Assembly (NCBI GenBank): GCA_946807835.1
Contig: OX327702.1
Span: forward strand, 3,348,001 to 3,412,000
Source: Ailanthus altissimus
Lineage: Eukaryota; Streptophyta; Magnoliopsida; Sapindales; Simaroubaceae
DNA length: 64,000 nt
Reading direction: 5' to 3'
The notes under the pieces were generated by a model, which worked only from the letters and a program-made list of their open reading frames with translations, was not told the origin of the DNA and ran no database searches. A program made the translations under genes and the position numbers. Within the stretch, counting starts at the first letter, position 1, and each line of letters opens with the position of its first letter. Below are positions 36,101 through 46,546 of this stretch, piece after piece.

Positions 36101-36870
36101 GAGGTTTGTCCTCTGCACTTTTCTTCAATCCCTAACAATCCTTCTTCAGATGGTCTTTCTTACCATAATAGTAGTACTTGACATTCTTCGTACTTCTGAA
36201 TTTTGGTCTACCATGATTTTAACTCCCACTGGGGTCACATTCTGTTGATCTACCTCTCATCATTGTCAAAGCTTTTGCTTGCTATGAACATTCCTGTTAG
36301 TCTTTTTTATTTTTTCATCTTTGTTCTTCTCCTAGTACAGCACCTGTAACATCATCAAAGACTAAGAAGTCTGTTAGGATATTATTCGTCAAGTTGATGA
36401 TGAGTTGATCATATGAATCTGGTAGATTTTGAAGCAGAATCTCTGCACGTTCACCTGCCTCTATTTTATACCCCAAGGAAGGGAGTTGAAAAAATAGAGT
36501 ATTTAATGTGTTGATGTGCTCTGTCACTGAAGTGGATTCTATCATTCAAAGAGTATACAATCTCATTTTTAAGAAGCTCTTGTTGTGCAAAGATTTGGCC
36601 TCATACAATTTTATGAAAGTATCCCAGATCTTTTTTACTGTCTTCTTTTCTGCCATACTGGATATCACATTATCAATAAGTACTAGATGCAAATTAGCAA
36701 CTGCATTACCATCAATCTCATTCCACCTGATATCATCAGTGATATTAATGAGCCTTTCATCGATTGCTTTTAAACACTTGTTTTTTCTTAAAATCATCTT
36801 TATTTTCATTTTTCATAATGTGAAATTACTTTCATTGAACTTCTCAACTTCGTATTTTGTTGCCATTGCT
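33180..36870 (-). pseudogene. Copia gag-pol, all domains present but broken
   Basis: From right to left on the minus strand: gag (36870-36300, including ITDDIRWNEIDGNAVANLHL and EHINTLNTLFFQLPSLGY). Zinc-knuckle remnant near 36160. Protease region at 36128-35928 (VWLMDSEATWHMTSKKEWF; D-S-E replaces the usual D-S-G). GAG-pre-integrase zinc domain at 35831-35430 (WHRKLGHMSERGLKIL, with C-x2-C). Integrase core (35347-35063: NGVAQWMNRTLLEKTIGML). Reverse transcriptase (34590-33889: QEEIKALHKNK, SLYGLKQSSRCWYKKFD, LLYADDMLVAG). RNase H (33729-33180). The YADD catalytic motif survives, but stops interrupt almost every domain. Confidence 0.9.
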
Positions 36871-37031
36871 TTTCACCACAGACTGCTTTCTGCTAGGATC
36901 GGCTCCCACTGTTTTACATGAATAGTATCATATGTATAAACAGTACCTGTATACATGAACAGTAATTGTATATGTGAATAATATCGTATACATAAATAGT
37001 GACCTCATTCAACCAGAAGCTCTAATACCAC

Positions 37032-37447
37032 TGTTAAGAAATTAAGGAGTGATGCAGGGTCGCAGCTAAAGTAAAATTGGAAAAGTAATAAAAATAAAAA
37101 TAAGACAAACCACAAGAGTTTACGTGGTTCGACTTTTAGCCTACGTCCACAGGCGAAGACAGAAGAATCTTTTACTATTAAAAATAGAGAATACAAGTAT
37201 TGTAGTGTTTTAACCTTAAAACCCAAAACTCCAATACACCTAATTCTCTCAAATCACTTAAAAACAGACACAAAACTTTTGAAACTCTCTATAAATTAAA
37301 TGAAGAATGAATTTCTAAACTCTCCATTTTACAAGGAGAGTTGAGCTAGTAGATAGCCTTAGAAAGGCTGTCCACCATAACAATTTTGCTAGCACTGTGT
37401 GCCAGCAAAATTGTTATGCAACTGGCACATGGTGCCAGCTGTTAACG
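37032..37447 (-). repeat. 5' LTR of the nested copia element
   Basis: Begins TGTTAAGAAATTAAGG on the plus strand next to the primer-binding site. It ends GTTAACG, where the last base departs from the expected TG...CA form by one transition. Confidence 0.88.
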
Positions 37448-37989
37448 ATTTTTTTGGCCCTTTTTGTTTCATATAATCTTCAATAAAAAATGTTGTTTTT
37501 GAGTACTAGCCTAAACCCACACGATGTCATTTTTTTGGTCTGAACACCATGAAATCGACATCATTTCATAACTTTATAAATTAATTTGTTTTTTAAAATA
37601 TGCAAAACCTACGTTGTTTCATAACTCCACCAAAATCCAAATACGATGGCGTATTGATAGCTACAAAAAGTTTTTTTAAAAAAACCTTTAAATCTAAGAA
37701 AAATCTAAAAACAACGTCCTTTTAAATGCTGAAAATAAAAAATTTAAAATAAAAAATAACAAAACGTCACCATTTTGGAACACTTCTAAAACCAAATACA
37801 ACGTTGTCTTCATCCGGCGAATACTTAGAAAAAATAACGTCATTTTTATTAATTTTAGATTGAATAAAAAATACAATAGGCTATCATTTTAACTTAAACG
37901 AGTTGTCCACCTTATCCTTTTTGTCCTACAACACTTGTCCACGTCAGTATATTTTACTAGATTTCTATTATTAATTTTTCAATACAATT

Positions 37990-38175
37990 TATAATATATT
38001 CTATCACAAAATGGTGTTAGATTATTATCATAAGTTAATGTTAAAATATATTGTGATACAATTTGTCTTAGATTAGTGATAATGAAAAACTTATAACATT
38101 ATTTATCACAAATTTGTGATAGCACTAAATTTTTATCACAAAATTTTTATATGAAATCTCTATTTTGTAGTAGTG
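37990..38175 (-). repeat. Right end of the CACTA element: TIR and subterminal repeats
   Basis: Plus-strand 'ctatcacaaaatg', 'gtgatacaatttg' and 'atcacaaatttgtgatagc' precede the terminal TTTTGTAGTAGTG. This is the inverted form of CACTACTACAAAA. Confidence 0.75.
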
Positions 38176-38211
38176 AATGTTGTTTTCCTTTTGTATTTAC
38201 ATTAATTATTC

Positions 38212-38224
38212 ATTATCTTTCTCA
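38212..38224. repeat. Left target-site duplication of the LINE (ATTATCTTTCTCA)
   Basis: Identical 13-mer to 46351-46363. It lies directly outside the LINE's 3' terminal A-run (T-run on the plus strand). Confidence 0.9.
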
Positions 38225-38299
38225 CTTTTTTTTAAAAGAAAATGTAATTTATCAGTCAACTAAAGCTTTGAGGAGAAACTCCTCCAAACAAGAAAATTA

Positions 38300-39375
38300 A
38301 GAGTGTTTGGAACACAATTGTTTCAAATTACATCATACTCACAAGTAAGAGCCAGTCTAGCCAATTCAAGTGTGACTCTATTCATGCTTTTAGGTATATA
38401 TAAAATTTTCTAATTGCTAAAAGACTCTAGAAACTCTAGGATACACTGAATAATATGACCAATTTCAGAAAGGGCAATGGTCTTTGAGATAAGTCATTAA
38501 TCACAATAGCTATATCTAACTTAACTTCAATTGCGAAAAAATATAAATCACTTGTGGCTTGAAAACCTTGTTGATAAAATAATTTCACCTTGATGATCTC
38601 GAAAAATAAAGACTATCTATTTTCTCAATTTCTAATAACATAATCTTACCTTGATGATCTCGAACAATAATGTGGCACTTTAGGATTATGCACAACCACA
38701 ACATATGAAGATTGTTTTTTACCCCTTTGTTATATTTTGGACAAAGCTCGTCATCTGGGACATGATACATAAAAAAGCTCACCCAAATTCCTGTGCAAGG
38801 TATTTTCACTTTGGGATTCACGCATACGTCATTCCCTCTCACGGTTTTGTCATTTATGGGCAAAACGCATCACCATCCCCAAAAGGTGCCTTACAAGGGT
38901 AGGGGGGATTTCTCTTTATAAAGCCTTCACTTTGGATAAGTCTGTCCGATGTGGGATTTAGGTCGTTACAATACCCACTACCATCGAAACAGAGCTGTCC
39001 TCGGCTTTGATACTAAATGAAAGAGCCAACCTGAATCCCTGTGCAAGGTATTGTCCGCTTTAGGGTTCACGCATGCGTCCTTCCCCTTCACGATTTTGTC
39101 CTTTATGGACAGAACGCATCACCATCCTCAAAAGACGCCTCACAAGGGTAGGGAGAATTTCTCTTTATAAGGCCTTCACTTTGGATAAGTTTGCCCAATG
39201 TGGAATTTGAGTTATTACCATACCGCTTTAGATTGGCATTTGTTAGTATCCCGTCATAAGAAACACGCCAGATGAACATCTTAACTTTCAAAGGAATATC
39301 TAATCACCAAAGTTTATGCCACCAATCATAACTTTAGAGGTATTCGAGTTATTGTCAATACCTTGTGAGTAAAGT
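38300..39375 (-). pseudogene. LINE ORF2 3' part: zf-RVT domain and RNase H, split by a TRIM
   Basis: The minus strand reads WWHKLW, then LDIPLKVKMFIWRVSYDGI and LTNANLKR up to the TRIM, and resumes after it with ELCPKYNKGVKNNLHMLWLC. Together this is the zf-RVT pattern 'W..LW.l.vP.KvK.F.WR ... CP.C ... E...H.LW.C' with the second Cys changed to Tyr. RNase H-like IIVRDHQGKIML and a degenerate tail follow. Confidence 0.75.
38770..39219 (-). mobile_element. TRIM copy 2, nested in the LINE
   Basis: Same family as 17582-18029: LTRs 38770-38970 and about 39018-39219 with a 47-bp interior. The primer site is decayed (TAGTATCAAAGCC on the minus strand) and the polypurine tract is GATGGTAGTGGGTAT. 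The flanks ATACA (38765-38769) and ATACC (39220-39224) agree at four of five bases. It splits the zf-RVT coding segment cleanly. Confidence 0.85.
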
Positions 39376-41560
39376 GTTGGAGATGGTACTTACGTGCCAT
39401 TTCAATATTGTATCAATATTAATTGTTTAATAGTTATACATTAAATATTTCGAATAAAATCGTTAATATAAAACACATATGTTATAGTGATTGTAACGTT
39501 ACAGATATTGAATAATCTGAAGGAGTTTAGATCCACTAAGAGTTAGCATCACTGATAATTATAAATGCTAAGGAGTTAGCAGGTTATAAGAGTCAGCAAA
39601 ATCTAAGGAGTTAGAGCTTTGTCTGTAATTTGACAAAGACCTGATAATATACTAGTAATGACTTAGTTGCAAAAAGTTGCAATAGGTGTTAGAAAATGTC
39701 ATTATGCAATTATGTTCTCAAACACTATGTTCATGATCTATTTTCATCAATGTAAGTCTGTCAGTGAATCTCTTTAATATAGATCAGTGTATGTCCATAT
39801 CTGTAGGGTATAAATTATTGTTTTTAGCCGACCATGAGTTTAGAGTTTGTAAAGACATTTGGGTATTCAGACATGACTGGATACTGAATAGACTTACGAG
39901 AACCTCTAATAGACATCCCATAAAATCGTCAATGGAGGGTCTTCTCTAGTTGAGTAGTATTTGTGGTCTTTTGACCTGAGTGTCACGGTGGGCTTGTGAG
40001 TAATCCACCATACTTTAGTTTCACACATGTTAGAGACCTTTCATAGTCTGACCATTGGGTATAGTCCGATGCTCATGGAGTCCGGTGTGCGTAGATATAT
40101 GATCCATCAGCTCATATAGGTGAGTTGTATACCTGATGCTCTAAGAATTGTATTTTAAAAAGTCTTTTAGCCAAAAGCAAATACCTTAGAAAATAGTTTT
40201 TTATAGAGTTAAACAATATCTAAGAAGTTTATAGTTATTGTTTTACAGAAATACAAATCTTTAGATAAGTTCATAGATGTGATTATGGGGATTTGACAGT
40301 GCTAATCTATGTCCTTGGACATCCATGATATAATTGATGGAAGGACCATATGTATACGCTATAATCTCAACTTATATGGTCTAACATACTGATTTGTAAT
40401 ATCCGTGACGTATGCATGGGGTATCGATCACGGACTTATGAAATAGTTTCATTTGATAAATTAGACATGGACTTAGAGAGTCTTGCAATATAAAGTGTAT
40501 TCATTATGTACTGGGGCAGCATATTGGATTGAATTATTCAATCTAGTAATTTTTAACAAAACTGAATATTTATTTCATGAACCCTTGGAATGCGCACGTG
40601 TCAATATTTAAGTGTTAGGTACATTAATTAGTTAACAATTATTGTTAACTAATTAAATAATGACACGTGGAGTATAGTGAGCCCTCAATTAAGTTGACTT
40701 AAGTGTGTGGTTAAGTAAGACCCACTGTGGGTTAACTTGGTAACTAGGTAAAGAGCTTAAGGGTAATTTTACATATTTAATTATTTACTTGTTAAATAAT
40801 CAAGATATTTGTTTATTTAAATGTTAACTAAATATTTAACTTAAGTATGAGTATGAGTTAACCATATAGTTACGTTAAAACGATATTTAACAATTTAATA
40901 ATTAAATAATATTTAACTTAACTTAGGTTAATTATTAACTAAGGTTAGGTTAATCAATTATTTTAATTACTTAATTGTTAGAAAAGTAAGTTAACCTAAC
41001 TTTAGTTAAGTTAACTTAATTAAGGTTAAATGTTAACTTATGTTAAGTTAAGCTTAACCAAGGTCAAATTATTTAATTTATTATATATGTGAATGAAACA
41101 AAAATGAGACTAATTTTTACATTTGGTGCCCGGCCATTTATGGGTGGAGAGAAAGAAAAAGTTTTCATTTTCTGTTTTAAGTATTAAAACTACAAAATGA
41201 AAACTTGAGAACTATTCATCTTCTTCTGCAAAAAATTAGGTCACCTAAAAGCTATGATTTTGATTTTGTAATTCAAGTGTTGAATAAAATATAACCAAAG
41301 TTCATTGTTTAAAATAGTTCAAGTATCAGACTATAAAGATTAAGAGTTTATCTCGTGGTTTAAGAGTTAAATTAATGTTATAATTAAAACTGTTATTCTA
41401 ACGATTCAAGTCTACTCCATTGAGTTCTAGAATTGTCAACGGATCTATTTCACACGGTACTTCAACTTAAACCATTCTAAAAGCTTGAGAGGTGATTATT
41501 TTTAATATTTTTATTAATGTGATTAATATCCATTTAATTTGTTTATACTGTAAGTTCCCG
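39376..41560. mobile_element. Unclassified insertion of about 2.2 kb inside the LINE
   Basis: LINE coding similarity stops near 41560 (ILNIPLQKDIEDRRE, minus strand) and resumes near 39375, so the DNA between is foreign to the LINE. It has no recognisable coding domain, no clear direct-repeat or inverted-repeat ends, and internal patches of 'ttaagttaacttaa'-type simple sequence (40740-41070). A 33-bp palindrome with G-boxes on both sides lies inside. It could be a large retrotransposon derivative, a solo LTR or a non-autonomous DNA element. Boundaries are estimates to within tens of bases. Confidence 0.55.
40624..40656. repeat. Perfect 33-bp palindrome
   Basis: Arms of 16 bp (TTAATTAGTTAACAAT and its exact complement) around a single T. 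Outside it, CACGTGTCA on the left and TGACACGTG on the right extend the symmetry imperfectly. Confidence 0.95.
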
Positions 41561-41639
41561 CCTATCTTCAATATCTTTTTGAAGTGGGATGTTGAGTATT
41601 GCCTTTTTTTCTTTGTTTGAAAAAGAAAGTTTTTATTTT

Positions 41640-44480
41640 GTTCACATTTTAGCTTCCTAAATTTGTAATAAGGTCAGTCATCTTTGCTTGCTCATTCAAC
41701 AGATGTAGGTAAAGATACTTGAAAATGAAAGGTTTAGGTAATCAGTGGTCATAATAAACAGACACATCAACTCTATTTACTCTTCTCCACCTTGCCTAGC
41801 TCTTTCTTTTAAAGAAAACTTCTCCAAATAAAAGACGTTGAAGATTTTATCTTAACCTGCAAAAAGTAGAATTTATGAAGTAAAGGCTTTTGAGAACCCT
41901 TACCGTAAGAAAATTTGGGTTGGTAAGGATTGGCCACTCTTGCTTTGCTAACATCACTTTATTAAAGTGAAAGAGATTTTGAAGCCCTAATTTATACCTT
42001 TTTTTTAAAAAAAAAAAACTTGGCACAAGGATTCCAAAGAACACTAATGCATTTGGCTCTTATCTCTTACCCCTTCCCCCTCAATCTCGAACCAAAATCT
42101 CGCACATACCTTATGAAGGTTATGAATGAAAGCCGTTAGAAGATGAAACTAGTTTATAGAGCATGCTAGAATTACTTGTACAAATGCTTTAATTAAAATT
42201 TATCTCCCTACTACCAAAAATAATTTAGCTTTCTACCCTTACAGCTTCATCCAAATCTTGTCTTTCATAGAATTAAATAACTCTAATTTCTTCATGCCAT
42301 AAGGACTAGGAAGCCTTAGATTTCTTTTTTTATGGCATTCCATGACTTGCACCTCGAGACACTAAATGATAGCATTTCTTAACCACCGTTTAACCTTGTG
42401 CCCAAAACACATTGTCAATTTACCAAAATTAACCGTCCCAAAGCATTAACATACTGTTCTAAATTTTTTTTAATGGTTTAACAATTGGACAGTGAAGCTT
42501 TGGAGAAAATTAGACTGTTTTCGATAAAGAATAGATGTGATATAGATGATCCATGTTTGCCATCCTTAATCTAAGCAGCTTATCTCTTCTTTCTACAAGT
42601 CTAATAAGAGATATTAAGCATTCGGCACAAATAAATAAAAAAAAAGATAAGGTGAAAGAGGATCACCTTGCCTTAGTCCTCTAGAAGAGTGGAGAGAGCC
42701 TCGTGTTTCACTATTAATCAAAATCGAATAAGATACTAAAGATACACAACAAAAAATTTTCTCACACCAATTATCTAAAAATCCAACATTCTTTATAAAA
42801 GTTACCAAAAAGGGTCATTTTACTTGATCATGTGCATTTTAAATGTCTAACTTAAGAGCTAGATGGCCCTCTTTTCTTTGCCACTAGCGCTTAGTTATGT
42901 TGATACAGTCAAACATAATTATTACATTATCTGTGATTAGATAGACCCAAGATAAATGTACTTTGAGACTCTGAAATAACATCCCCTAAAACACATCGGA
43001 GACGATTAGCGAAAGTCTTCGAAATTATTTTATAAAGTACAATACATAAGCTAATAGGTCTAAAGTCTGTTGGTGTACTTCGGCCCGTCATATTTCCGTG
43101 TGAAAGAAATTAAAGTCTCGTTCAATGAAAAAAGATCACCCCTCTTATATAAAAAATCTAAACAAGTTGAGATGTCTTCACCTACAACATCCCAAAATTT
43201 CTAATAAAATAAGGTTGGCATCCCATCTTTCCCCGACGTTTTGATAGGGTAAATTAGATGAACAACATACTGAATTTCTTCTTTTGTAAACTGAGCCTCT
43301 AACCACCTTTTACTATTTTCGGATAGCCCCACATCCATACTATCAGTAACAAGATGAATATTCTGATGTGAAGGCCTTGAGGAAGTAAATAGCTTTCCAA
43401 AATGACTAAGTAGCAGTTACTCAATTTGTCCCGCTTCTTCTTGCTAAATATTATTCGAGTTATAGATCCCTTCTATTTGATTTCTTCACTATCGGTGTGA
43501 AGCCTTGTAGTGGATGAATTTGGAATTTTGATGCCTATTTTTCAACCATGTAACCCTAGACCGCTATGGTCAATAATTCTCGGAATTATACATAAGAACA
43601 TCCGGTCTTTTTCAGTTTTTCAAAGCTACTTCCATGAATTGACATTAACATTTTGGTTAAGAGTTACAGTTTTTTGTCGATCCTTCAGAATTTCAGAGGA
43701 AAATTTTTGAAAAATTTGCCTATTCCAGTGATAAAGACCTATATTGCTCAAATTGTTCTGGATTGCTCGGATACTCACCCTCGTTTTCTTCCTTGTCAAA
43801 CCATACTTCTTCAAAATGGAAATGATTTTTCTTCTTTTTTTCAATGCCCTCCTTGTTAAGAATTAGCATAATCTATATCCATAAGCTACAGCCAATGATC
43901 TGACCCCCAAAACTCCATGCGCTTAACGTTAGAGCGCAAGAAAAAATTATTCCAATCCAAATTGCATAATATTCTATCTAACTTTTCTTGAATAAATCCA
44001 TCATCTTTTTTCCTATTACACCATGTAAAATTAGGCCCAATAAAATTTAACTCTATTAATCTGCAATCATCAATCGCATTTTTTAATTTGTCAATTAAGT
44101 ATCTAGGTTTCTTATCTCCCCGTTCTTTCTCATCCAAAAAAAGAATTTCATTAAAGTCCCCTCCACACAACCACAGAAGCAGAGAAAAGGAGTTGAGCCT
44201 CTATAATAAGGTCTATGCATAGACATACTGAGAAGTTTCAGGGTGCTCATAACAACTAGTGAAATACCAATGCTTCCCCTGATGGGATTCTACTTGCATA
44301 TCAATGTGAAATCTAAAAAAAGAAATGAGCTGAATATTAGTTTGATTAGTCCAAAAAGAGCCAAACCTCCATCACGCCCCACATATTCCATCATTAACTT
44401 TCTCGAAAATTCAAGTTTAACTTTCAATTCTTCCATCTGATGCTTATGAGCTAAGGTCTCAATTAAGAACACCATCTATG
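41640..44480 (-). pseudogene. LINE ORF2 5' part: endonuclease and reverse transcriptase
   Basis: Endonuclease on the minus strand: FLIETLAHKHQMEELK and GRDGGLALFG (44475-44340), then GGDFNEILFLDEKERG, GPNFTWCN, LDRILCN and the catalytic GSDHW (44168-43886). Reverse transcriptase: [15 protein letters not shown] at 42700-42640. A later conserved block is at 42044-41847 (LGLQNLFHFNKVMLAKQEWP, LTNPNFLTVRVLKSLYF). The F/YADD active-site region could not be read in a continuous frame. Stops and frameshifts are frequent. Confidence 0.82.
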
Positions 44481-45479
44481 GGCAATTTTCCTGCACACAT
44501 TGACACAAAATTTGGAATGTTCGAGGATTACCTAGCCCTCAAACTTTCTAGCATCGAAGTTTCATAATGACCAACAGCTCTGCTTGTCTGTAAAAGCTAC
44601 CGCTAAATCAAAACCAAAACTCTTATCTGAACCAGCACCCACATCATTCTCAATCACAGTTTTGGTAGAGACAATTTCAAATGCTTCATTCTTTAAAAAA
44701 AAAAAAAATTAAACTCTAACACTCTTTAACCTCACTCCCCTCCGTGGACCTATTTGTCATTCACCTCATACAGCATTGAGTTGTCATTCTTAAGCTTTAT
44801 CGGCTTCCAAGTTGAAATAGCACGAGATAGTTTTGAAGAAAGTTTTCCCGAGCTTCATGTCAAGTTTTTCTTACCACTTTTTGCGGCTTTGGACTTGCCT
44901 GATGTCTTCCCTCATTTATTTTCCATGTTTCCTACTACTTGGCACAAGCTGCTTTGGTTTGGAACTGAAAAGTTTTTTAGATATCAACCTCATGCAAAAG
45001 GCTGGTTAAGTCACCAAAACAACTTTGATCTCCATTTCTAAACTATCTTGATTACATAAGGGTAGGGCTGATGATGCGGAGGATTTGTCCATCTCCAAGC
45101 CAGTTGAACCCTTCACCCTTTCCCTTAATCCCAGCCTCCAATGGAGACTATTTAAAAACCCACAACACCACTAGTGGCTCTTTACCTTTTCCCCTTATAT
45201 CAGTATGTAGGGTTTGAGTCTTCACTTTCTCAACTTGCACTGAAACCCTAATGTGCCCTTTTTCTTCTCTTGCCCCTCAACCAAATAAAACCCCTTCTAG
45301 CAAACTAAGAGTAACCTTCTTCCTCCAATGGGATTGTGAAAATCTAGAAGAATCTAGCAGCTAAGATTTGAAAGCACGTTTATTACCACCTCGTGCCCTT
45401 TTAAGAAAATTGGGATTAACCCTTAAATTAATACCAACCCTAATCCAATCTATATATAATGATTTCCTTTAAGACACTC

Positions 45480-46250
45480 CCACTCTCTCCACCGAACACA
45501 TTCTCTCTCTGGGTGTCCAAATTTGCTGAAGCCAAAACAAAGTTCAGGCAGTCACTCATAGCATAAAATTACAATAACCATCTCATTCAATCCATTAACA
45601 ATAACTCTTAGTGTCGGCTTCTAAGGTTTTAGAATATTAATGCGAAACCGCACGCAAATAAACTTCCTTTAAGCATTCGTTAGATACACCCTGATCAATC
45701 TCCTCCATCTTATCAATGAGTCATCCTAGATGCAGCCTAGTTTTAGTGTTCATAAAATATAAAGGGAGGCCATGAAGTTGCACCCAAAAGTAGACAGTAC
45801 TAAACCCCAAATCCGATAACTGACCGAGTCTTTATGGATTCTCTAAGACAATCGAAGATTTTTCAAAGTTCTATGATCTACCTGCAAGGATACATCTTTT
45901 GTCAGTCTCTGACCTAAAATAAAATACAAACATGTTGCAGCTAGAGTTTATTACCTCCACCTAAATGCTTATGTGATTTGCCAAAGCATATGTATGTGTG
46001 ATAGAAAAACCTCTCTATTAACCGAATCTGGAAGAAAGAACTTTGCCTACTGGGGACAAAAAAATCCATTTATCCCCAACTTGACAAGCAGAGTGGCTAA
46101 GATTTGTGACCGGAATCTAACCACTTTGCAAGACTAGATTGGCATATTTTACACGGATTTCCTCAAACTCCATAATTCCTATTCAGAAAGATCAGAAAAC
46201 CACCGTAGATGACTGCCGCCGCCACTCCAATACGCCAAACAACACTGAAA
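45480..46250 (-). pseudogene. LINE ORF1 remnant (DUF4283-type)
   Basis: With stops, the minus strand reads STVYFWVQLHGLPLYFMN and GLIDKMEEID-like segments, matching the 'F-W-V-Q-L-H-G-L-P' core of plant LINE ORF1/DUF4283 proteins, which bind the element RNA. It is upstream of the endonuclease, as expected for this type. Confidence 0.65.
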
Positions 46251-46350
46251 AAGACATTTTTGGAAAAAATCTCTAACTCTTACTGAAAAACTCTACCCTC
46301 CCAAGTTTACGAATAAAACATTAGGAGCGACTCTCTAAAGTCTTAACGCT

Positions 46351-46363
46351 ATTATCTTTCTCA
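46351..46363. repeat. Right target-site duplication of the LINE
   Basis: Exact copy of 38212-38224, marking the LINE 5' end. Confidence 0.9.
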
Positions 46364-46546
46364 TTTTTTTTAATACTTTAAAATTTTCTTGTTGCTATTT
46401 GTTTATCCTTTCAATTCTTTTATTAGATTTTTGAGTGATTAGATTATTAAAAATTTTAAAAAAAATTAATTCAACTAACTCAAAAATGTGTAATCACTTA
46501 AAAATTTAATAAAATAATGATAAGGAAAGTTTTGATGTATTAAAAA

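Larger units (their letters stand above)
32486..37447 (-). mobile_element. Ty1-copia retrotransposon, near full length, inserted in the CACTA element
   Basis: LTRs of 404 and 416 bp bracket all copia domains in the minus orientation. A primer site TGGTATTAGAGC (minus strand, 37019-37030) touches the 5' LTR, and a purine-rich AAGTGAGAGAAT abuts the 3' LTR. The flanking pentamers GTTTT (32481-32485) and ATTTT (37448-37452) agree at four of five positions. The LTRs remain easily alignable, so the insertion is younger than the CACTA host. Numerous stops and frame breaks make it inactive. Confidence 0.9.
19681..38175 (-). mobile_element. CACTA (En/Spm) DNA transposon, decayed, carrying nested insertions
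   Basis: The right end read inward on the minus strand is CACTACTACAAAATAG, a classic CACTA terminus. The left end (CATTGCCAAAAAA) matches it degenerately, mostly by transitions. Both ends are bordered by the trinucleotide AAT (19678-19680 and 38176-38178), the 3-bp duplication size typical of this superfamily. Both subterminal regions are dense in 'gtgatag'/'ctatcac' motifs in opposite orientation. The interior holds a TNP2-like transposase in pieces on the minus strand (30675 to 26728 and about 24230 to 23740). Younger insertions (a gypsy tail, a copia element and probably others) lengthen it to 18.5 kb. The right end and transposase are firm. The left end is weaker because its terminal inverted repeat is eroded. 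Confidence 0.7.
38225..46350 (-). mobile_element. LINE (plant L1-type non-LTR retrotransposon) with two nested insertions
   Basis: Delimited by a perfect 13-bp direct duplication and, at its left (3') end, by a terminal A-run on the minus strand (38226-38233). Order on the minus strand: ORF1 (DUF4283-type), APE endonuclease, reverse transcriptase, zf-RVT zinc domain, RNase H, A-tail. A TRIM (38770-39219) and an unclassified insertion of about 2.2 kb (about 39376-41560) interrupt ORF2. Removing both leaves about 5.5 kb, a usual length for a full plant LINE. Frames are broken throughout. It landed 34 bp beyond the CACTA element's right duplication. Confidence 0.87.
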
